A DNA stretch of 64,000 nt, from positions 1 through 64,000 of the forward strand of contig JAZLGU010000042.1 in assembly GCA_045616485.1 (NCBI GenBank), written 5' to 3'. The notes under the pieces are model-generated. The model did not search any database. It worked only from the letters and a program-made list of their open reading frames with translations, and was not told where the DNA came from. The DNA is from RGIG3528 sp045616485 (GTDB lineage: Bacteria > Bacillota > Clostridia > Lachnospirales > Lachnospiraceae). This document shows, one piece after another, positions 26,019 through 35,275 of this stretch. The number at the start of each line of letters is the position of its first letter. The first letter of the stretch is position 1. The position numbers and the translations under genes were made by a program.

Positions 26019-26960
26019 CTAATTTGTATTGGAGTCTTTTCCACCATTCATAATATTATTCATAACTCTCTTATAGAGCTCCTGACCGGCATTATATCCC
26101 ATCTTCTTCTGTCTGTGATTAACAGCCGCTGACTCTACAATAATGGCAAGATTTCTGCCCGGACGAATGGGAAGATCATGGCATACTACCTTATTGCCAA
26201 GATATTCCGTATATTTTTCCTCCAAGCCCATGCGATCGTACTCTTTTTCTTTATTCCAGTCTTCCAGACGGATAACCAGATCGATCTGCTGAGTCTCCTT
26301 AACAGACTCAACACCGAAAAGATTCTTAACATCAATAATACCGATACCACGCAGCTCAATAAGATGCTTGGTAATAGCAGGTGCTGTACCAATTAAGGTA
26401 ACATCACTTACCTTCTTAATCTCTACCACGTCATCAGCTACCAGTCTATGGCCACGCTTAATCAGCTCAAGAGCAGCCTCAGACTTTCCTATACCGGACT
26501 CACCGGTAATCAGAATGCCCTCACCATAAACGTCAACCAAAACACCGTGGATGGCAATTCTGGGCGCCAGCTCGACCTTTAACCATCTGATAACCTCGCC
26601 CATAAGCTCAGAAGTACTTTTTTCGGACATGAAAAGCGGCACTCCGCTATCCACAGCCATCTTCTTTACCTCATCACATATTTCCATGCCTCTGCAGAAA
26701 ATAATGGCAGGAATCTTAAAGCTCATAAGCTTTCTCATAACTTCATTGCCCTTATCAGGCATCTGGTCCATGTAGGCATACTCTACCTGGCCTATAATCT
26801 GAAGTCTCTCGTAGTTGAAATAATCGTAAAAACCTGCCAGCTGCAGAGCAGGACGATTGACTTCCATCTCCGAAACAACACGCCCATTAAGATCCAGCTC
26901 AGGAGTAAGATAAGTCAGCTGCATGGCTTCCTGAAGCTTTTCAAGTGTAACTGAATACAT
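26019..26960 (-). CDS. hprK: HPr kinase/phosphorylase
   Basis: HprK phosphorylates and dephosphorylates Ser46 of HPr and Crh, controlling CcpA-dependent carbon catabolite regulation. The protein has 313 aa. The C-terminal kinase domain has HGVLVDVYG (His138), Walker A GESGIGKS (153-160) and the HprK signature LIELRGIGIIDVKNLFG (about 203-219). AAGGAG lies 6 nt before the ATG. It follows uvrC and precedes glcK in a block that also encodes a Crh-like substrate. HPr itself and CcpA are not in the window. Confidence 0.97.
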   Translation of the reverse strand: MYSVTLEKLQEAMQLTYLTPELDLNGRVVSEMEVNRPALQLAGFYDYFNYERLQIIGQVEYAYMDQMPDKGNEVMRKLMSFKIPAIIFCRGMEICDEVKKMAVDSGVPLFMSEKSTSELMGEVIRWLKVELAPRIAIHGVLVDVYGEGILITGESGIGKSEAALELIKRGHRLVADDVVEIKKVSDVTLIGTAPAITKHLIELRGIGIIDVKNLFGVESVKETQQIDLVIRLEDWNKEKEYDRMGLEEKYTEYLGNKVVCHDLPIRPGRNLAIIVESAAVNHRQKKMGYNAGQELYKRVMNNIMNGGKDSNTN

Positions 26961-26976
26961 AGTCGCTCCTTATTTT

Positions 26977-28839
26977 TTATTTGTGTTCTTCAAAAAATTT
27001 CTTAATACTCTCAGCTGCCGGCATATTCATACCGGGAATGCTGCTAAGCTCATCCAGCGAAGCCTCCCTAAGGGCCTGCAGACTTTCATAATGTCTCATA
27101 AGCTCCACCCTGCGCTTTTCCCCTATACCGGGTATATCATCCAGTATGGAATGTGTCTGGGCTTTACTTCTGAGATTCCTATGATAGGTAATGGCAAAAC
27201 GGTGAGTCTCATCCTGGATTCTGGTTACCAGATGAAAACCCTCTGATGTAGTATCTATCGCCACTTCCCTGTCATCAAACCAAAGTCCTCTGGTCCTATG
27301 GCGGTCATCTTTTACCATGCCACAGACAGGAATCGTAAGGCCAAGGCTCCGTACCACTTCCAGCACTGAATTTACCTGCCCTCTGCCGCCATCTATCAGA
27401 AGGAGATCCGGAAATCTGACAAAAGAATCATTTCCGTTTCCTTCCTGCTTTTCCTTTTCTCTGAGACCATGCTCAAAACGGCGGGTCAGTACCTCTTTCA
27501 TACTGCCATAGTCATCTGCCCCCACAATAGTTCTGGTCTTAAAACGACGGTAATCGGACTTTTTCGGACGACCGCCTTCGAAAACCACCATGGATGCAAC
27601 ATTTTCAAAGCCTTGAGTATTGGAAATGTCATACGACTCTATTCTATATAATTCAGGCAGGTTAAGCAAGTCTTTTATTTCGTTTAATGCCCCCACTGTC
27701 CTGTCAGCTGCTTTCTTTAATTTCAAGTCATCGTGATCAAATGTCATACGGGCATTTTCAACTGCCATTTCAATAAGTCTCTTTTTCTCTCCCTTCTGAG
27801 GAGTAAAAATGCTGACCTTATGGCCTCTAAGCTCTGACAAAAAGCTCATAATCTGCCCCACTTCCTCTGGGGGAAGCTCTGTAGATATATAGATTTCTTT
27901 AGGGATATGGGGTGTTCCTGAATAATACTGATTTATAAACGATACCATAATCTCAGCATCAGTATCATTTTCCACATGAGTAAGGTGAAAATTATCTCTG
28001 CCGATAAGCTTGCCTTCCCTTATGAAAAAACAAGACACTACAGCAGATGTGGCACCCTTATAAACTCCTAAAACGTCCCTGTCATTATTGTCACATTCGT
28101 CTGCTTTCTGGGCCTGGTCCAGACGTAAAACTGAAGAAATCAGATCCCTGACTTCAGCTGCTCTTTCAAACTCCATCTCATCAGAGAGTCTTAGCATATT
28201 TTCTCGAAGTCCTGAGATAACTTCATCGTAATGGCCACTTAGAAAACCAACACATTTTTCCACCTGCAAGGCATACTCTTTTTTATCTACATTTCCCTGA
28301 CAGGGAGCAGGACATCTTCCCATGGAGTGGTAAAGACAAGGCCTGTCATTTACCTTTTTCCCGGTTAAAATAGTGCTGCAGGATCTTATATCATATATTT
28401 TTTTAAGAAGGTCTATGGTATCATGAACAGCTTCGCCTGAAGTATAGGGGCCAAAGTATCTGGCACTGTCTTTTTTCCTCTCTCTGGCCATCATAATACG
28501 CGGATATGGCTCATTTGTGGTGATTTTTATGTAAGGATAATGTTTATCATCCTTCAGCATGGTATTGTATTTAGGTCTGTGTTCTTTTATAAGATTACAT
28601 TCCAAAATAAGAGCCTCTGCCTCAGAAGCCACTACAATATACTCAAACCAGGCCACCTGGCTGACCATCTTTTTTACCTTGGGAGTATGCTGTTTATTTT
28701 CACGAAAATACTGTCGTACCCTGTTTTTGAGTACGACAGCCTTACCGACATATATTATTTCGTCGGATGAATTGTGCATTATATAAACTCCGGGCTTGTC
28801 CGGAAGTTTTTTCAGCTCTTCTTCTAAATTAAATTCCAT
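26977..28839 (-). CDS. uvrC: UvrABC system protein C
   Basis: UvrC makes the dual incisions in nucleotide excision repair. The 620-aa protein has an N-terminal GIY-YIG nuclease domain (PGVYIMHNSSDEIIYVGKA, about 15-33), a Cys-containing region (CLYHSMGRCPAPCQG, about 168-182), a UVR domain (about 205-240), an RNase H-like UvrC homology domain (ESYDISNTQG, DLLLIDGGRGQ) and C-terminal helix-hairpin-helix motifs (IPGIGEKRR, SIPGMNMP). It overlaps the end of ftsH by 11 nt. Confidence 0.97.
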   Translation of the reverse strand: MEFNLEEELKKLPDKPGVYIMHNSSDEIIYVGKAVVLKNRVRQYFRENKQHTPKVKKMVSQVAWFEYIVVASEAEALILECNLIKEHRPKYNTMLKDDKHYPYIKITTNEPYPRIMMARERKKDSARYFGPYTSGEAVHDTIDLLKKIYDIRSCSTILTGKKVNDRPCLYHSMGRCPAPCQGNVDKKEYALQVEKCVGFLSGHYDEVISGLRENMLRLSDEMEFERAAEVRDLISSVLRLDQAQKADECDNNDRDVLGVYKGATSAVVSCFFIREGKLIGRDNFHLTHVENDTDAEIMVSFINQYYSGTPHIPKEIYISTELPPEEVGQIMSFLSELRGHKVSIFTPQKGEKKRLIEMAVENARMTFDHDDLKLKKAADRTVGALNEIKDLLNLPELYRIESYDISNTQGFENVASMVVFEGGRPKKSDYRRFKTRTIVGADDYGSMKEVLTRRFEHGLREKEKQEGNGNDSFVRFPDLLLIDGGRGQVNSVLEVVRSLGLTIPVCGMVKDDRHRTRGLWFDDREVAIDTTSEGFHLVTRIQDETHRFAITYHRNLRSKAQTHSILDDIPGIGEKRRVELMRHYESLQALREASLDELSSIPGMNMPAAESIKKFFEEHK

Positions 28840-30781
28840 CAGGAAGCTCGTCCTTATTTTCTGTGGTCTCAGATGCCTGAACTTCTACAGGATTGCCATT
28901 TTCATCGATACCTTTAAGTCTTCTGTAAATCTCCATAAATTCCTTGCCGGTAATGCTTTCCTTATCAATAAGCACCTGGGCAATAGCCTCTAAGATATCG
29001 CGATTTTCCACGATTTTCTGCTTGGCATCATTATAGCAGTCAGTAATAATCTTACGAACTTCAATATCAATCTCAGCTTCTGTAGTCTGCGCACACTGAG
29101 AAACAGAGCGACCATCCAGATACTGATTCTCGGTAGACTCCAGCATAACCATGCCAAATTTCTCACTCATACCATATCTGGTAATCATAGCCCTGGCAAT
29201 ACCGGTAGCCTGCTCTATATCATTGGCCGCACCTGTAGTAATAGAGCCAAATACCACCTCTTCAGCAGCACGTCCGGCACAGAAGGTGGTAATTCTGGCA
29301 ATAAGCTCCTCTTTCTTCATAAGGAACTTCTCTTCTTCAGGCGCCTGAAGCACATAGCCAAGGCTGCCCTTGGTACGGGGAACAATGGTAATTTTCTGCA
29401 CAGGCTCTGCATTTTTTTGTAAAGCTGATACCAGGGCATGACCGGTCTCATGGAAAGCCACCACTTTTCTTTCATCATTATTCATGATGCGGTCTTTCTT
29501 TTCCTTACCTGCAATAACTACTTCTACCGATTCGAAAAGATCGGCTTGGGTAACAAACTTGCGGCCACGCTTAACTGCCAAAATAGCAGCTTCATTAATC
29601 ATATTGGCCAGCTCTGATCCAACAGCGCCGGATGTAGCAAGAGCGATAGCCTCAAGATCTACATCATCGCCCATATTTACATTTTTAGCATGAACCTTAA
29701 GCACTTCCACTCTGCCCTTAAGGTCAGGTCTGTCTACAATAACACGTCTGTCAAAACGACCCGGACGAAGGAGTGCCTTGTCCAAAACCTCAGGTCTGTT
29801 GGTAGCTGCGAGGATAACCACACCCTTGCTGGCATCGAAGCCATCCATCTCAGCCAAAAGCTGATTCAGAGTCTGCTCACGCTCATCATTGCCGCCATAG
29901 CGGGAATCACGGGACTTACCAATAGCATCTACCTCATCAATGAAAATAATACAAGGTGCCATAGCCTGAGCCTGCTTGAAAAGATCTCTTACTCGGGAAG
30001 CACCAACACCTACGTACATTTCCACAAAGTCCGATCCGGAAAGTGAGAAGAAAGGCACCTTGGCCTCACCTGCAACTGCCTTGGCAAGCAAGGTCTTACC
30101 TGTACCTGGAGGGCCCACAAGCAGCGCACCCTTAGGGAGCTTTGCACCAATAGCAGTGTATTTACCGGGATCATGTAAGAAATCAACGATTTCCGTAAGG
30201 CTTTCCTTGGCTTCCTCCTGACCTGCTACGTTCTCAAAAGTAACGCCAGTCTCCTTTTCCACATAAACTTTGGCATTGGACTTACCTACGTTCATAATGC
30301 CGCCGGCAGATCTGGCTGCCATACGATACATAAGGAACATAAAGAGGAAAAGTCCACCGAACATTATGACAAAATCAAGTACAGTAGTCCAGATAGCTGA
30401 TTTATTATCCTCTACCACGCGCTTATAACTAACTCCTGCAGCCTCAAGACGGGCAGATAAAGTACTGCCATCCTCCAGCACGCCGGTGTAATATGTAGTA
30501 GTGTAATTGGCTATTTTCTGCTCTTTAGGGGTAATAACCACCTTCATGGCTTCAGGATAAATCTCGACTTTATCTATCTCTCCCTTTTCCAGCATGGAAA
30601 CAAATTCAGAATAAGTAATCTCCTTGTTGGTAGACTTGTTGATGGACTGGGATATCATCTTGCCCCAAAGCACCATAAAGAGCGCCACCACCAGGCATAT
30701 CAGAAGTCCTATTCTATTGTGGAATTTGTTCTTAAAATCTCTATTATTTTTGTTATTGCGTTGTGAATTATTGTCGTTCAT
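28829..30781 (-). CDS. ftsH: ATP-dependent zinc metalloprotease FtsH
   Basis: FtsH is a membrane-anchored AAA+ protease degrading misfolded and regulatory proteins. It has 650 aa. It has transmembrane helices at about 27-47 and 130-152, the AAA domain with Walker A GPPGTGKT (about 228) and Walker B IIFIDEVDAIG (about 284), and the zinc site HETGH (about 450). The second of two adjacent ATGs is preferred because the first is only one base from GGAGGG. The Asp/Asn-rich N-terminus is charged. It seems to lead the uvrC-hprK-glcK-murB-rapZ-whiA-crh-LCP block. Confidence 0.97.
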   Translation of the reverse strand: MNDNNSQRNNKNNRDFKNKFHNRIGLLICLVVALFMVLWGKMISQSINKSTNKEITYSEFVSMLEKGEIDKVEIYPEAMKVVITPKEQKIANYTTTYYTGVLEDGSTLSARLEAAGVSYKRVVEDNKSAIWTTVLDFVIMFGGLFLFMFLMYRMAARSAGGIMNVGKSNAKVYVEKETGVTFENVAGQEEAKESLTEIVDFLHDPGKYTAIGAKLPKGALLVGPPGTGKTLLAKAVAGEAKVPFFSLSGSDFVEMYVGVGASRVRDLFKQAQAMAPCIIFIDEVDAIGKSRDSRYGGNDEREQTLNQLLAEMDGFDASKGVVILAATNRPEVLDKALLRPGRFDRRVIVDRPDLKGRVEVLKVHAKNVNMGDDVDLEAIALATSGAVGSELANMINEAAILAVKRGRKFVTQADLFESVEVVIAGKEKKDRIMNNDERKVVAFHETGHALVSALQKNAEPVQKITIVPRTKGSLGYVLQAPEEEKFLMKKEELIARITTFCAGRAAEEVVFGSITTGAANDIEQATGIARAMITRYGMSEKFGMVMLESTENQYLDGRSVSQCAQTTEAEIDIEVRKIITDCYNDAKQKIVENRDILEAIAQVLIDKESITGKEFMEIYRRLKGIDENGNPVEVQASETTENKDELPDGI

Positions 30782-30806
30782 CATCCCTCCGCATGTTCAG
30801 CAAAAT

Positions 30807-30842
30807 GTGATTAGTTAATATTAGTAATATTATTAACATCAC
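30807..30842. promoter_or_regulatory. Imperfect inverted repeat upstream of ftsH
   Basis: A 36-bp AT-rich imperfect palindrome spans here, with outer arms GTGAT/ATCAC and inner arms GTTAATA/TATTAAC. It lies 26-61 nt upstream of the ftsH start and may overlap its promoter. A convincing -35/-10 pair is not clear in the spacer. Confidence 0.35.
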
Positions 30843-30899
30843 AGTATTGCAAATTTTTGTGTTTAAATTATTAACGATTTGCGTAAATTCTAAGGACAT

Positions 30900-31814
30900 T
30901 TATTCATATCTTAAATTAACGCAAATAATATTTTCACTGTCTTTAAGCCTTTTTCTGTAATCAGCGGCCTTGCTTTCGTCTCCCAGCTGTTTATAAAACT
31001 CCGCCAGCAGAAATAGAATATCTCCTACTTCCAGCCCCGCCTTAATAAAGCTTTCTTCCAGTAATGCTACCCTGTTAACATCATTTTTTATTGTGGCACA
31101 CTTTAATCCTACCGCCAAATCCTCATAGAATTCGTAGGAAGCTTCTTCCGACTGCCTGGCCATAAACCACTGTTCCGCACTAAGGAAGTCATCATCATCC
31201 CCACTGAAAAACAGTTCCTTTACATACATGGAAAAAAGTCTGCCGGACATATAGGCATCCTGTTCCAAAACGCGTAAAAATGAGGCAAAATCCCTTTTGG
31301 CATGATTTTCATGGGGCTTATGGAGAATCTGAATGTCAGAATCAAATACTAAAGGCTCTGTACGAACAGTCTCATGTATGGGATCAATCCAGGTCCAGGT
31401 ACGAATTCTTTTAAAAAGCTTTGGTCTAAGCTCTTCCAGATCATTATAGCACATATTAAGTTCAGAAGGATTCACATAGTGCATTTGCACTACTTCTATC
31501 TGAGGATCCAAAACCCTTTTCAGAGCCATAAGAGCCTTTCTGTTAGCCTCATCCACCACCTCATCTGCATCGGCAGAGTAGATATAATCACATGTAGCGT
31601 AGGAAAAGGCAGCATTACGAGCCTTCGAGAAATCATCAACCCACTTAAAATCATATATCCTGTCGGTATAGGAAGCTGCTATTTCTTTTGTCCTGTCCGT
31701 AGAGCCCGTATCCAGTATAATAAGCTCATCATAAAAGCCTTTCAGACTATCCAGACATATCGGCAAATTCTTTTCTTCATTTTTCACAATCATGCAAACT
31801 GATACAGTAATCAT
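30900..31814 (-). CDS. Family 2 glycosyltransferase
   Basis: This 304-aa protein begins with a GT-A domain: VSVCMIVKNEEKNLPICLDSL, then ILDTGSTDRTKEIA (about 33-46), and YSADADEVVDE (about 80-90, the DxD metal motif). This is the pattern of SunS/TPR-type glycosyltransferases. The C-terminal part (about 190-290) is helical and looks like TPR-type repeats (FLLAEFYKQLGDESKAADYRKRL). The substrate is not known. It follows rdgB closely and may be the last gene of the rlmL-like transcript; no terminator is evident after it. Confidence 0.82.
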   Translation of the reverse strand: MITVSVCMIVKNEEKNLPICLDSLKGFYDELIILDTGSTDRTKEIAASYTDRIYDFKWVDDFSKARNAAFSYATCDYIYSADADEVVDEANRKALMALKRVLDPQIEVVQMHYVNPSELNMCYNDLEELRPKLFKRIRTWTWIDPIHETVRTEPLVFDSDIQILHKPHENHAKRDFASFLRVLEQDAYMSGRLFSMYVKELFFSGDDDDFLSAEQWFMARQSEEASYEFYEDLAVGLKCATIKNDVNRVALLEESFIKAGLEVGDILFLLAEFYKQLGDESKAADYRKRLKDSENIICVNLRYE

Positions 31815-31835
31815 GTATAAATCCTATTATGAAAA

Positions 31836-32414
31836 TTAAAGGTAAGGGAAAATCATTCTAAGGGCTTTCCCTCTGTGAGAAATAGCATTTTTTTCACTGG
31901 GATCCAGCTCTGCAGTAGTCTTTTTATACTCAGGCAGGTAAAAAATGGGATCATAGCCGAAACCGTTTTCTCCCCGGATCTCCGGGGCCACAAAGCCCTC
32001 TATGGTACCTCTTACCACTTTTTCTCTGCCATCCGGCCATACTGCCGCTACAGCACATACGAACCTGCAGCTTCTCTTTTCAAAAGGCAAATCTTTTACC
32101 TGATCTATAATATAGTTATTCTTTGTATTATAATCAGTATCTCTACCTAAAAATCTGGCTGAATATATACCAGGCTTTTTATCCATGGCATCAACTTCAA
32201 GCCCCGAATCATCTGCCAAAGTAAGGCAGCCTGACTCTTTCGCAATGGCTCTGGCCTTAATAAGGGCATTTTCCTCAAAAGTGCTGCCATTTTCCTCCGG
32301 ATCTGCAGTAATACCTGCCTCCTTCATGGAAAGCACCTCAAAATCTCCGGTAATAATCTCCCTTATCTCTTTCATTTTATCCTTATTGGATGTGGCAAAA
32401 ATTATTTTTGTCAT
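31836..32414 (-). CDS. rdgB: XTP/dITP pyrophosphatase (HAM1 family)
   Basis: This enzyme removes non-canonical purine triphosphates such as ITP and XTP. From the start chosen it has 192 aa. The N-terminal motif FATSNKDKMKEI and the catalytic LADDSGLEVDAM (about 65-76) are typical, as are GENGFGYDPIF and the C-terminal SHRGKAL. The GGGAG site lies 5 nt before ATG at 32414, so a longer in-frame form starting four codons earlier is rejected. Confidence 0.96.
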   Translation of the reverse strand: MTKIIFATSNKDKMKEIREIITGDFEVLSMKEAGITADPEENGSTFEENALIKARAIAKESGCLTLADDSGLEVDAMDKKPGIYSARFLGRDTDYNTKNNYIIDQVKDLPFEKRSCRFVCAVAAVWPDGREKVVRGTIEGFVAPEIRGENGFGYDPIFYLPEYKKTTAELDPSEKNAISHRGKALRMIFPYL

Positions 32415-32429
32415 AAATACTCCCATAAA

Positions 32430-33584
32430 TTATTGCTGTTTGGGCTGCTTGGGTGGCTTGGGGCCAAGAAAAGAGTAAAAATAAGTCTTAAGCATACCAT
32501 TATATATTTTTCTGTTTTTATCAGGCTCTTTTCCTATATGCTTGGCCGCCTCTTCCCAGCTGGTAATCATAAACATGGACCAGGAATCCAGCTTTTTATA
32601 GCTGTCTCCCAGCGCTCTGTAAAGAGCAGGCAATGCCTCCTTTTCTTCCAGTCTCTCACCATAAGGAGGATTGGTAATAATAAATCCATACTTTTTAGGA
32701 TGGCGGAGGTCCTTAACATCTCTCTGCTGAAAATGAATGTACTGCTCTACACCTGCATCTATGGCATTTTGGCGGGCCGCTTTTACTATATCAGCATCAA
32801 TATCAAAGCCCTGAATATTCATTTCTATATCAGTTCTAATCTTCCCATGAGCTTCTTCAATGGCTGCATACCAGACCTTTTTAGGAATAATATTGGTCCA
32901 ATCCTCTGCCAAAAACTCACGATTCATACCCGGTGCAATATTGGCTCCAATCATGGCAGCCTCAATGGGAATAGTGCCGGAACCGCAGAAAGGATCCACC
33001 AGTATCCTGTCCTTGTTCCAGGGGGTAAGCATAATAAGAGCAGCAGCCAGTGTTTCTTCAATAGGCGCCTTGGCAGTCATCTTTCTATAGCCGCGTTTGT
33101 GAAGGGACTCACCGGATGTATCAATACCAACTACTACTTCATCCTTTAAGATAGATACTCTTACAGGGAAGCTGGCGCCTGTCTCAGGGAACCAGCTGAT
33201 AGAGTAATGCTCCTTCATGCGCTCTACCATAGCTTTTTTCATAATAGACTGAATATCAGAAGGAGAAAAAACCTTACTTTTTACGGAATTGGCCTTAGCC
33301 ACCCAGAATTTGGCATCGCTGGGTAAAAACTGCTCCCAGGGTATAGCTTTTGTCCCCTGAAACAGCTCTTCAAAAGTCTCTGCATGGAAGGAGCCCACTT
33401 TCCATAATACACGCTCTGCAGTACGCAGATTGACATTAGCTCTGGCAAAAGCAGAAACATCGCCGGTAAAGCCCACCTTACCGTCTACTACTTCTGTAAT
33501 TTCAAGGCCAAGATCCTGCAGCTCTCTTTTCAGTACAGCTTCCAGTCCAAAATGACATGGAGCAATAAATTCAAATTTTTCCAT
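32430..33584 (-). CDS. THUMP-domain rRNA (guanine-N2) methyltransferase, RlmL-N/YpsC type
   Basis: This SAM-dependent RNA methyltransferase has 384 aa, the length of single-domain Firmicute members (Bacillus YpsC). The N-terminal THUMP/ferredoxin-like RNA-binding region (1-160, starting FEFIAPCHFGLEAVLKREL) precedes a Rossmann methyltransferase. Motif I region is LVDPFCGSGTIPIEAAM (about 196-212) and the catalytic motif is IITNPPYGERL (about 302-312). Compared with enterobacterial RlmL it lacks the second (RlmK-like) methyltransferase half. The likely product is m2G in 23S rRNA. It heads the transcript with rdgB and a glycosyltransferase. Confidence 0.9.
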   Translation of the reverse strand: MEKFEFIAPCHFGLEAVLKRELQDLGLEITEVVDGKVGFTGDVSAFARANVNLRTAERVLWKVGSFHAETFEELFQGTKAIPWEQFLPSDAKFWVAKANSVKSKVFSPSDIQSIMKKAMVERMKEHYSISWFPETGASFPVRVSILKDEVVVGIDTSGESLHKRGYRKMTAKAPIEETLAAALIMLTPWNKDRILVDPFCGSGTIPIEAAMIGANIAPGMNREFLAEDWTNIIPKKVWYAAIEEAHGKIRTDIEMNIQGFDIDADIVKAARQNAIDAGVEQYIHFQQRDVKDLRHPKKYGFIITNPPYGERLEEKEALPALYRALGDSYKKLDSWSMFMITSWEEAAKHIGKEPDKNRKIYNGMLKTYFYSFLGPKPPKQPKQQ

Positions 33585-33630
33585 ATATAAATCAATATTT
33601 CCTTTTCCGGCTAGTATATAGCCTTGTTTG

Positions 33631-33658
33631 AGTATATCAAATGTAGCAATAATGTCAA
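33631..33658 (-). promoter_or_regulatory. Sigma-A promoter of the rlmL-like gene
   Basis: On the minus strand a consensus TTGACA and TATACT are separated by 16 nt, about 40 nt upstream of the start codon. Confidence 0.65.
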
Positions 33659-33666
33659 TACAAAAC

Positions 33667-33687
33667 GCCCTCGCACAAAGCGAGGGC
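33667..33687 (-). terminator. Intrinsic terminator after the lysophospholipase-like gene
   Basis: An 8-bp GC-rich stem (GCCCTCGC / GCGAGGGC, 5-nt loop) followed by GTTTTGT on the minus strand. It lies next to the promoter of the following unit. Confidence 0.8.
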
Positions 33688-33713
33688 TTAGTGCGTCGAC
33701 AAAGCGTCGGCGC

Positions 33714-34646
33714 TTAAACAGAATAATCTTCCTGAAGATTCTTTGTAAGGAAATCTATGAAATCCTGCATAACCACGTCTTTGTCAGTCTCGTTCAGAAT
33801 CTCATGTCTGTCATTATCATAGAGCTTAAGAGATACGTCCTTATAACCCAGTCCCTTATACTGATTGTAAAGCTCTGTAACAGCATTGCCACAGCCACCA
33901 ACAGGGTCAGACTTACCGGAAGCTATGAAAATAGGGAGATTGACTCTGGTACGCTTGATGCCCTTTGTAGCCTTCATAGCCAGCTCAGTAAGGTCATAGT
34001 AGAAAGAAGTAGTGCAAAGGAAGCCACAATAAGGATCCTCAATATACTGGTCTACTATTTTTTCATCCTTGGTCAGCCAGTCAAAAGGAGTCCTGCTGCA
34101 CAGGGAAGTATATGCCTTGCCGCCGAACATGGCCTTGTCCAGGAATTTGGACCTGTGTCTGGGACCACAGAAAAACTTTACCAGGCCTGCTGCAAAAAGA
34201 CCGGCGCGACATTTTCCAACTTTTTCATAGGCTGTACCGCAAATAACTGCACAATCCATCTGATCAAAGCGCTGGATAACATTTCTGGTAATAATAGAAC
34301 CCATGCTGTGGCCAAAAATAGCGTACTTTTCACTTCTTTTCATAGCGCTGACAGACTTGATGGCACTGACTGCATCCTCAATAACCAGCTCTGCACCATT
34401 GCTCTCAGCAAAAAATCCCAACTCATCATCTTTGAGTGAAAGACCATGACCTCTGTGATCGTAAGTATATACATCTATCCCTACATCATTAAGCTTTTGA
34501 ATAAAAAGCTCATATCTTTCATGATGCTCTGCCATACCATGAAGCAGAAGTACAGATCCTGTAACCTTTTCTGCTTCTGTTTTGTAAAAGAAAAGCCGGA
34601 TTTTAGTATCTCCGGCTCCATTTATAAACAATTCTTCCATCGCCAT
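33714..34646 (-). CDS. Alpha/beta hydrolase, monoglyceride lipase/lysophospholipase-like
   Basis: The 310-aa protein has the Hydrolase_4 (PldB/monoacylglycerol lipase) plan. The oxyanion segment is LLHGMAEHHERYE (about 34-46), then YDHRGHGLS, the nucleophile elbow GHSMGS (about 111-116, Ser113), an acid in FIASGKSDPVGG (about 250) and a His in YDNDRHEILNE (about 280). It has no signal peptide, so it is probably cytosolic. Substrate is unknown; monoacylglycerol or lysophospholipid is a family-based guess. AAGGAG precedes the ATG by 8 nt and it follows a degenerate receiver gene by 12 nt. Confidence 0.88.
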   Translation of the reverse strand: MAMEELFINGAGDTKIRLFFYKTEAEKVTGSVLLLHGMAEHHERYELFIQKLNDVGIDVYTYDHRGHGLSLKDDELGFFAESNGAELVIEDAVSAIKSVSAMKRSEKYAIFGHSMGSIITRNVIQRFDQMDCAVICGTAYEKVGKCRAGLFAAGLVKFFCGPRHRSKFLDKAMFGGKAYTSLCSRTPFDWLTKDEKIVDQYIEDPYCGFLCTTSFYYDLTELAMKATKGIKRTRVNLPIFIASGKSDPVGGCGNAVTELYNQYKGLGYKDVSLKLYDNDRHEILNETDKDVVMQDFIDFLTKNLQEDYSV

Positions 34647-34658
34647 ATTATGATCTCC

Positions 34659-35003
34659 TTAGATTGCTACTGTATGACGAACAGACTCCTTGGTAACAGG
34701 CTTCAGCAAATAATCATTAACATGCATACGCCAAGCGTCTACCGCATAATCTGTGCAGTCTGCAATAAGATTAACCACTACTTTTTTATTGGTCTTTCTA
34801 AGAGCCTCAGTGAGCGCAAAGCCGGAAGTAGTAGGCATCTCAACGTCTGCATAGCATACGTCCACCTTCTTCTCCTCTGCATAGCCCAGAGCATGCTGAG
34901 GGTCTTCAAACCCAATCACTATATCTTTAGGATAAACAGCCTTTACACAGCTGATAAGATTCTTTAATTCTTTCTTGTTGTTTTGAACAAGAACAATTAC
35001 CAT
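34659..35003 (-). CDS. Stand-alone degenerate response-regulator receiver
   Basis: This 114-aa CheY-like receiver has no output domain. A GGAGG site 5 nt before ATG at 35003 sets the start; an upstream in-frame ATG adding 8 residues is rejected. The phosphoacceptor Asp53 (YADVEMP) and Lys101 (YLLKPV) remain. The acidic pair that binds magnesium is replaced by Asn8-Asn9, and the usual Thr/Ser is Ala. Phosphorylation may thus be poor or absent. It resembles the receiver of the next gene upstream (shared AxDAxxMHxxxYLLKPV), suggesting duplication. Its partner is unknown; no histidine kinase is in the window. Confidence 0.82.
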   Translation of the reverse strand: MVIVLVQNNKKELKNLISCVKAVYPKDIVIGFEDPQHALGYAEEKKVDVCYADVEMPTTSGFALTEALRKTNKKVVVNLIADCTDYAVDAWRMHVNDYLLKPVTKESVRHTVAI

Positions 35004-35158
35004 ACGATCCTCCAGTCCGACCCTCAAGTCTAATAAATATGATGGGCTATCTGGTTATGTACAAAGTGGGTAAAACACCCGAAAATAAGCAATTAAACTA
35101 CCTTATCCGAACCCTTAGATAAGTTGTAAAATCATTACCCGTGCCCTGAAAACGAACG

Positions 35159-35172
35159 AGTAAAATTTTACT
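35159..35172. promoter_or_regulatory. 14-bp perfect palindrome upstream of the degenerate receiver
   Basis: AGTAAAATTTTACT is a perfect palindrome in the 272-nt spacer between the two response-regulator genes. The spacer is AT-rich and probably holds the promoter of the receiver-hydrolase pair, but I could not fix one convincing -35/-10 pair. It may be an operator or chance in AT-rich DNA. Confidence 0.3.
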
Positions 35173-35275
35173 AAAATATGTACTACAAAAGTACACCAAA
35201 TTTACTGTAAAATCAAGTAACTTAACAAAGTTTCGTAAAAAAATTTAAACTTTTTTCTTGAGATAATTATAACAA

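Noticed and set aside
32433..33149. A 238-codon plus-strand frame
   Set aside because: It is antisense to the rlmL-like methyltransferase, whose motifs are clear, and has low-complexity composition.
33624..34439. A 271-codon plus-strand frame
   Set aside because: It runs antisense through the lysophospholipase-like gene, has no ribosome-binding site and no recognisable protein family. It is a shadow of a real gene.
35004..35275. A riboswitch or small RNA in the spacer between the two response regulators
   Set aside because: Only short AT-rich palindromes and weak hairpins are visible; no known RNA core or terminator supports a separate RNA gene.
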